A stretch of 10,050 bases of DNA. It comes from REEB95 sp035275845 (GTDB taxonomy: Bacteria > Pseudomonadota > Alphaproteobacteria > ATCC43930 > CGMCC-115725). Below are positions 6,179 to 10,050 of the stretch, one piece after another. The stretch spans positions 1-10,050 of the forward strand of contig DATEMD010000046.1 of NCBI GenBank assembly GCA_035275845.1. The letters run 5' to 3'. A model generated the notes under the pieces. The model saw nothing but the letters and a program-made list of their open reading frames with translations. It did no database searches and was not told the DNA's origin. Each line of letters opens with the position of its first letter. The stretch's first letter is position 1. A program made the position numbers and the translations under genes.

Positions 6179-7237
6179 TCATTCGTGCCGGTGCCGATGA
6201 TGGATATCGGGATAATGCGGGTGGCTGTGCACCAGCCGCGCATGGGCGTGACGGTGGCTGTGCGGCTCGCCCGGCGGATCATCCGGCGCGTGCGCATGTT
6301 GATGATGCTCGTCGTGCCAATGCCAGTGCTCGTGCTCCATCGGCTCATGAACATGCTCGTGCTGATGCTGTTCGGTGAGATGCAGCGCGACACCCGCGGC
6401 CATCAGCACGGCGGCGATAAGGAATGTCGCCGTCACCGGTTCGCCGAAGCCGACGATCGCCACGGCCGCGCCGACGAAGGGCGCAATCGAAAAATAGGCC
6501 ATGGTGCGCGCGGCGCCGAGCTCGCGCAGCGCGACGACGAACAGGCACAAGCTAACACCGTAGCCGAAAAAGCCGACAATGCCCGCGCCGGCGAGCGCCG
6601 CCGGCGACGGAAATTTGCCGTCGATCGACAGCGCGAAGCCGACGTTGACCGCGCCCGCCACCAAGCCCTTGATCGCGGTCAGCCGGACCGGATCGACGCC
6701 CGAAATCTTGCGGGTCAGATTGTCGTCGATCGACCACGCGAAGCATGCGGCGACGATCCACAAATTTTTCCAGTCGAAGCCGGCGTGGCCGTTCCACGAC
6801 AGCACCACCCCGCCGGCAACCACGGCCGCCGCGCCGATGCCGATTCGCAAGTCGACGAACTCGTGGAAGACCAGCCAGGCGATCGCCAGCGCGAAAAAGC
6901 TTTCGAGATTGAGCAGCAGCGCCGCCGTCGCCGCCTGGGTTTCGGCGAGGCCGAGCATCAGCAGCACTGGACCACAGACGCCGCCGGCAAAAATCGTCGC
7001 GATCAGCCACGGCAGATCGGCCGCGCGCAACGGCGCGCCTTGCGATGTGCCGCGCCAACGCTGCCATCCCAGGACCACCGCAAGACCGATACCCGAGGCG
7101 AGATAGAGCAAGCCGGCAAGCAGCCACGGACTGACGGCGCCGAGCAGGGCTTTGGCCAACGGCGTGCTCGCGCCGAACAGCGCCGCCGCGCCGAGCGCGC
7201 AGGAAATCCCGCGGCCGAGGCCGCGAACCGAGATCAT
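6179..7237 (-). CDS. DMT/EamA-type permease with a long histidine-rich C-terminal tail
   Basis: The 352-residue protein has about ten hydrophobic membrane segments across residues 8-285, in the two-repeat layout of EamA drug/metabolite transporters. Recognisable family elements include an early ALFGASTPLAKALL segment and, in the second repeat, WSIDDNLTRKISG followed by a segment near AYFSIAPFVGAAVAI. The family moves metabolites or amino-acid derivatives across the inner membrane, in various directions. The striking part is the hydrophilic end: 23 of residues 289-352 are His, often as HxH or HH and mixed with Asp, Glu and Trp, ending in HPHYPDIHHRHRHE. Such tails commonly bind Zn, Ni, Co or Cu, so metal transport or metal sensing is a fair inference, though the core gives no substrate. 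The start ATG at 7237 has no clear Shine-Dalgarno; a TATCAT hexamer (complement of 7244-7249) only 6 bases upstream would suit a nearly leaderless mRNA. Confidence 0.88.
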   Translation of the reverse strand: MISVRGLGRGISCALGAAALFGASTPLAKALLGAVSPWLLAGLLYLASGIGLAVVLGWQRWRGTSQGAPLRAADLPWLIATIFAGGVCGPVLLMLGLAETQAATAALLLNLESFFALAIAWLVFHEFVDLRIGIGAAAVVAGGVVLSWNGHAGFDWKNLWIVAACFAWSIDDNLTRKISGVDPVRLTAIKGLVAGAVNVGFALSIDGKFPSPAALAGAGIVGFFGYGVSLCLFVVALRELGAARTMAYFSIAPFVGAAVAIVGFGEPVTATFLIAAVLMAAGVALHLTEQHQHEHVHEPMEHEHWHWHDEHHQHAHAPDDPPGEPHSHRHAHARLVHSHPHYPDIHHRHRHE

Positions 7238-7266
7238 CGGCCGATGATACCGGCGGCGTCATCGCC

Positions 7267-7283
7267 TTGCGAGCGGGTCGCAA
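7267..7283. promoter_or_regulatory. Perfect 6-5-6 dyad in the divergent gap between permease and methionine aminopeptidase genes
   Basis: TTGCGA at 7267-7272 and TCGCAA at 7278-7283 are exact inverted repeats 5 bases apart, in the only space between the divergent starts at 7237 and 7306. The size suits a dimeric repressor operator. The left arm lies 17 bases upstream of the minus-strand TATCAT hexamer (complement of 7244-7249), which is the -35 position for the permease. Regulation of the His-tailed permease by a metal- or ligand-sensing repressor is possible but unproven. Confidence 0.35.
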
Positions 7284-7305
7284 AGCGACTACCTATGGCG
7301 GCGTG

Positions 7306-8139
7306 ATGAACGACCAACTGTCCCCTGCCCTGCGCGACCACGAGCCCGGCGAGCGCCGCATCCGCCTGCACGGACCGGACGATTTTGCGGGCATGCGCAA
7401 GGCCGGACGGCTGGCGGCGGAACTCCTCGATTACATCACGCCCTACGTCAAACCCGGCGTGACCACCGGCGAACTGGACCGGCTGTGCGAGAACTTCACG
7501 CGCGACCACGGCGCGAAATCGGGACCGCTCGGCTATCGTGAGTTTCCGCGCTCGATCTGCACGTCGGTCAACCACGTCGTCTGCCACGGCATTCCTGGCG
7601 ACCGCGTCCTCGAGGACGGCGACATCCTCAACATCGACGTGACGCCGATCGTCGACGGCTGGTATGGCGACACCAGCCGCATGTTCCTGGTCGGCGACAA
7701 GATCAGCGTCAAGGCGGCGAAGCTGATCGATGTTACCTACGAGGCGATGATGCGCGGAATCGCCGTGGTCAAACCCGGCGCGACGTTGGGTGACATCGGT
7801 CATGCCATCCAGTCTTATGCCGAAGCCTTCCGCTTCTCGGTGGTGCGCGATTTTTGCGGCCACGGCGTCGGCAAGATCTTTCACGACGCGCCGTCGATCC
7901 TGCATTTCGGGCGGCCGGGCGAAGGCCTGGCGCTGCGCGAAGGCATGTTCTTCACCGTCGAGCCGATGATCAACGCCGGCCGCTATGAGGTGAAGATCCT
8001 GAACGACGGCTGGACCGCGGTGACCAAGGACAAGTCTCTGTCGGCGCAGTTCGAGCACACGGTCGGCGTGACCGCCACCGGCTGCGAAATCTTCACGCTC
8101 TCGCCCAAGGGCTGGCACAAACCGCCGTATACGCTATAG
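7306..8139 (+). CDS. map: Type I methionine aminopeptidase
   Basis: The product removes the initiator methionine from nascent cytoplasmic proteins. With the ATG at 7306 it has 277 residues, close to the usual 255-280 of bacterial enzymes. The five metal ligands are all visible: Asp111 (in LNIDVTP), Asp122 (GDTSR), His186 (CGHGVGK), Glu219 (FTVEPM) and Glu250 (FEHTVGV). The substrate-site His94 lies in SVNHVVCHGIP. The Asp pair is 11 apart, as in E. coli (Asp97/Asp108). The frame also stays open from a TTG at 7267, but that start lies inside the dyad and would add 13 residues with no resemblance to the family, so ATG 7306 is preferred (GTG at 7303 is also possible). The ribosome site is weak (GGCGG just upstream). 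It is divergent from the permease gene and 37 bases before the next gene on its strand. Confidence 0.95.
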   Translation: MNDQLSPALRDHEPGERRIRLHGPDDFAGMRKAGRLAAELLDYITPYVKPGVTTGELDRLCENFTRDHGAKSGPLGYREFPRSICTSVNHVVCHGIPGDRVLEDGDILNIDVTPIVDGWYGDTSRMFLVGDKISVKAAKLIDVTYEAMMRGIAVVKPGATLGDIGHAIQSYAEAFRFSVVRDFCGHGVGKIFHDAPSILHFGRPGEGLALREGMFFTVEPMINAGRYEVKILNDGWTAVTKDKSLSAQFEHTVGVTATGCEIFTLSPKGWHKPPYTL

Positions 8140-8176
8140 GCTTTGCCTTAGGACTCATCGCCAACGGGGGGAAGCG

Positions 8177-8578
8177 ATGCGACCGTGGCAATCGATCATA
8201 GGCATCGTAGCTGTTGGACTGCTGCTGGCGGTCGTTGTCGGCGCGCCGTCAACCGCGCACGCGGAGCGCTGGTGGGGATCGGGCGACGTCTGCATGGATC
8301 TCGACAGCGTGCGTATCATCACCAACAACGGCACGCGGTACGTCGCCTTTCGGCAACAGCTGTGCAAGGGCAGCGGAATTCTCTGGTGGGCGGTCGCCGA
8401 CAGCGACTGCGCGACCGCGCGCGGCAAGGACGCCAACACCGTCGACCTTTATGTGTACGACGCCGATGCGCGCCAATGGCGCACGGCCGACGAATTCTTC
8501 AACTTTCCCTCGCTCCACGAGGACGAACACGACAACGCCGGCGTCGCCTGCAACTGGGCGCACCCGCAGTTTCCCTGA
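8177..8578 (+). CDS. Small secreted four-cysteine protein of unknown function
   Basis: This 133-residue protein is not recognised. It begins with a clear Sec signal peptide: a short N-region (MRPWQS), a hydrophobic core at about 7-23, and a likely cleavage after AHA at residue 29. The mature domain of about 104 residues contains exactly four cysteines (39, 63, 78 and 125), enough for two disulfides. It is Trp-rich (RWW near 31-33, LWW near 70-71) and has an acidic stretch, LHEDEHDN, near 113-120. The DLDSVRIITNNGTRYV segment followed by a DC motif faintly recalls small surface-adhesin-E-like periplasmic proteins, but this resemblance is too weak for a call. The ribosome site is strong, a G-run plus AA at 8166-8173 just before ATG 8177. 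It may share a transcript with the upstream aminopeptidase gene and is convergent with livF, 15 bases away. Confidence 0.82.
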   Translation: MRPWQSIIGIVAVGLLLAVVVGAPSTAHAERWWGSGDVCMDLDSVRIITNNGTRYVAFRQQLCKGSGILWWAVADSDCATARGKDANTVDLYVYDADARQWRTADEFFNFPSLHEDEHDNAGVACNWAHPQFP

Positions 8579-8593
8579 AGACAGTCGCCGCGG

Positions 8594-9295
8594 CTAAACG
8601 CCGAGATGGCGATGCAGCACTTCCGGATGATCGCGCACCGCTTGCGCGCTCATCGCCTCGACCACGTGGCCATTGTTGATGACGTAAACCCGATCGGCGA
8701 GCGTCATCGCGGCGGTGACGTTCTGCTCGACGATCACCAGCGTTTGCCCGGCTTCGGCCAGCGTCCGGCATGTCGCCAGCAGATCGCGCACGATGATCGG
8801 CGCCAACCCCTCGAACGGCTCATCGAGCAAAATGATCTTAGGATTGCGCACCAGCGCGCGCGCGATCGCCAGCATCTGCTGCTCGCCGCCGGATAAATCG
8901 GTGCCGCGGCTGCGGCGGCGCTCGCGCAGCCGGGGAAAGACTTCCCAGATGCGGTCCAAAGGCCAGCGCGATTTCGCCGTCATGCCGGCCAGTATGAGAT
9001 TCTCCTCAACCGACAACGTGCCGAAGATGCGGCGTTCCTCGGGCACAAGCTGAAGCCCGTGCGCCGCGATGGCATGCGACTTCAGGCCGTGGATCGGCAC
9101 GCCGTCGAAGACGATGCGGCCGGCGCGCGGCCGCACCATTCCGATCAGGCTTTTGAGCGTGGTGCTCTTGCCGGCGCCGTTGCGGCCGAGCAACGCAACC
9201 ACCTCGTTCTTGGCGACTTCGAGTGAAACGTCGAACAGGATATGGCTGTCGCCGTAATAGCTGTTGAGTTTCTCGACCTCGAGCAGCGCGCTCAT
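8594..9295 (-). CDS. livF: ABC transporter ATP-binding protein, branched-chain amino acid type (LivF)
   Basis: This 233-residue cytoplasmic ATPase pairs with LivG to energise a hydrophobic/branched-chain amino acid (HAAT) type importer. Walker A GRNGAGKS is at 37-44, VPEERRIFGTLSVEENL (typical of LivF) at 84-100, the ABC signature LSGGEQQ at 134-140, and Walker B ILLDEP at 155-160. VEQN at 189-192 stands where most ABC proteins have the switch histidine; the Gln here is normal for LivF. Its ATG (9293-9295) overlaps the livG stop as ATGA, so the two are translationally coupled. Paralogues import leucine/isoleucine/valine, urea, amides or aromatic compounds, and the ATPase does not reveal the substrate. 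The permease and binding-protein genes are not in the window. Confidence 0.94.
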   Translation of the reverse strand: MSALLEVEKLNSYYGDSHILFDVSLEVAKNEVVALLGRNGAGKSTTLKSLIGMVRPRAGRIVFDGVPIHGLKSHAIAAHGLQLVPEERRIFGTLSVEENLILAGMTAKSRWPLDRIWEVFPRLRERRRSRGTDLSGGEQQMLAIARALVRNPKIILLDEPFEGLAPIIVRDLLATCRTLAEAGQTLVIVEQNVTAAMTLADRVYVINNGHVVEAMSAQAVRDHPEVLHRHLGV

Positions 9296-10038
9296 GCCGC
9301 CACACCGCCGAGATAGGCTTCCTGAACGAAGCTGTTGCGCTGGATCTCCGCCGGCGTGCCTTCCGCCAACACTGCGCCTTCGTGCAGCACGGTGATACGC
9401 TCGGCGAGCTCGAAGATCGCATCCATGTCGTGGTCGACGACCACCAGCGTCCGGCCACGGCGGATGTTCTTCAGCAGCGTCACCGTCTCGGCCCGTTCGC
9501 GCGGGCTCATTCCCGCGAGCGGCTCGTCGAGCAGCAGCAGCGACGGCGACGATGCCAGCGCCAGGCCGATTTCGAGCCGCCGCTTCTCGCCATAGGCCAG
9601 ACCCGAGACCGGCACGCCGGCGCGCGCCGTCAGGCCGACCAGAGCCAACGTGCTCTCGACCTGAGCGTCGAGACCCGGTACGCGTTCGATCCGCCGCAGG
9701 AAATCGAGCGAAAAGCGGCCGCGCCGTTCGGCCAGAGCCGCGATAACGACGTTGGCGCGCACGGTCAGCCGGTTGAAGAGCTGATTGACCTGATAGCTCT
9801 TGGTCAGGCCGAGTTGGCAGACCGAGGCGATATCCAGGCCGGTGATGTCGCGGCCGTGGAAGATGATATGCCCGGAGGTCGGCGGCAACTCGCAGGTGAG
9901 CATCTTGAAGAAGGTGCTCTTGCCGGCCCCGTTTGGTCCGATCACGCCGCGCAGTTCGCCCTGGTTGACCGAGAACTGGATGTCCCGATTGGCGACCAAC
10001 CCGCCGAACGACTTGGTGATGCCGCGCGCTTCGAGCAC
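9292..10038 (-). CDS. livG: ABC transporter ATP-binding protein, branched-chain amino acid type (LivG)
   Basis: A 248-residue cytoplasmic ATPase, partner of the LivF encoded just downstream. Walker A GPNGAGKS is at 34-41, the signature-region variant LAYGEKRRLEI at 147-157, Walker B LLLLDEP at 167-173, and the switch histidine His203 in VVDHDMD. The C-terminal EAYLGG is typical of the LivG family. The inter-motif segment LTKSYQVNQLFNRLTV (78-93) contains the family's Q-loop region, where TRTFQ is more usual. The start shown is a GTG (complement of 10036-10038), with GGGG just upstream on the minus strand. The frame remains open to the window edge, so the true start could lie a few codons outside. 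Length and N-terminal motif (LEARGITKSFGGL) suggest that little or nothing is missing. Upstream genes of the operon, probably the two permeases, lie beyond the edge. Confidence 0.92.
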   Translation of the reverse strand: MLEARGITKSFGGLVANRDIQFSVNQGELRGVIGPNGAGKSTFFKMLTCELPPTSGHIIFHGRDITGLDIASVCQLGLTKSYQVNQLFNRLTVRANVVIAALAERRGRFSLDFLRRIERVPGLDAQVESTLALVGLTARAGVPVSGLAYGEKRRLEIGLALASSPSLLLLDEPLAGMSPRERAETVTLLKNIRRGRTLVVVDHDMDAIFELAERITVLHEGAVLAEGTPAEIQRNSFVQEAYLGGVAA

Positions 10039-10050
10039 CGGCCCCGAAAA

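Noticed and set aside
7267..7305. Upstream TTG start for methionine aminopeptidase
   Set aside because: It adds 13 residues unlike the family, overlaps the dyad and has no ribosome site; ATG 7306 gives a standard length.
6185..7306. 373-codon plus-strand ORF opposite the permease
   Set aside because: It is the complement of the permease gene; its Val/Met-rich beginning is merely the antisense of the His-rich tail.
7234..8118. 294-codon minus-strand ORF opposite methionine aminopeptidase
   Set aside because: The plus strand encodes an intact enzyme with all metal ligands; the antisense frame has no recognisable motif.

Overview
The window looks like chromosomal DNA of a high-GC alphaproteobacterium, probably a Rhodospirillales- or Rhizobiales-like lineage. 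This is inferred from the strongly GC-biased third codon positions, the gene types and the protein sequence style; no rRNA or other phylogenetic marker is present. Nothing resembles a phage, transposon, CRISPR array or other dedicated accessory system. Most of the window is ordinary metabolic and housekeeping content.

Left part (1-4440), plus strand: the 3' two-thirds or more of a fused indolepyruvate-type ferredoxin oxidoreductase is followed by an S41 C-terminal processing protease with a membrane anchor or signal peptide. A short unrecognised ORF lies between them and overlaps both neighbours by ATGA junctions. A strong GC hairpin whose loop contains the protease stop codon separates this group from the convergent minus-strand genes.

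Middle part (4438-7237), minus strand: in transcription order the genes are a DMT/EamA-type permease with an extremely histidine-rich tail, a stand-alone CinA N-terminal (MoaB/MogA-fold) protein, tRNA-Leu(UAA), and a small basic Lys/Ala/Pro-rich protein with a histone H1-like tail. Between the tRNA and the basic-protein gene is a 308-base non-coding stretch. It holds an AT-rich island, two near-consensus DnaA boxes, an IHF-like site, a tandem octamer and two hairpins, and is the least explained DNA in the window.

Right part (7267-10050): a type I methionine aminopeptidase gene is transcribed away from the permease, across a short gap containing a perfect 6-5-6 dyad. It is followed on the same strand by a small secreted four-cysteine protein of unknown function. 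Convergent to these are two ABC ATPases of a branched-chain amino acid (Liv/HAAT) type importer. They run minus strand from the right edge, livG then livF, and overlap by ATGA; the permease and binding-protein genes presumably lie beyond the window.

Functional links: the oxidoreductase degrades aryl-pyruvates derived from aromatic amino acids, and the Liv ATPases would power amino acid or related uptake, so both fit amino acid or amide catabolism. They are not adjacent, and that link is only an inference. I found no convincing new multi-gene system. The best leads are the AT-rich island, the bridging mini-ORF, the His-tailed permease and the H1-like protein.
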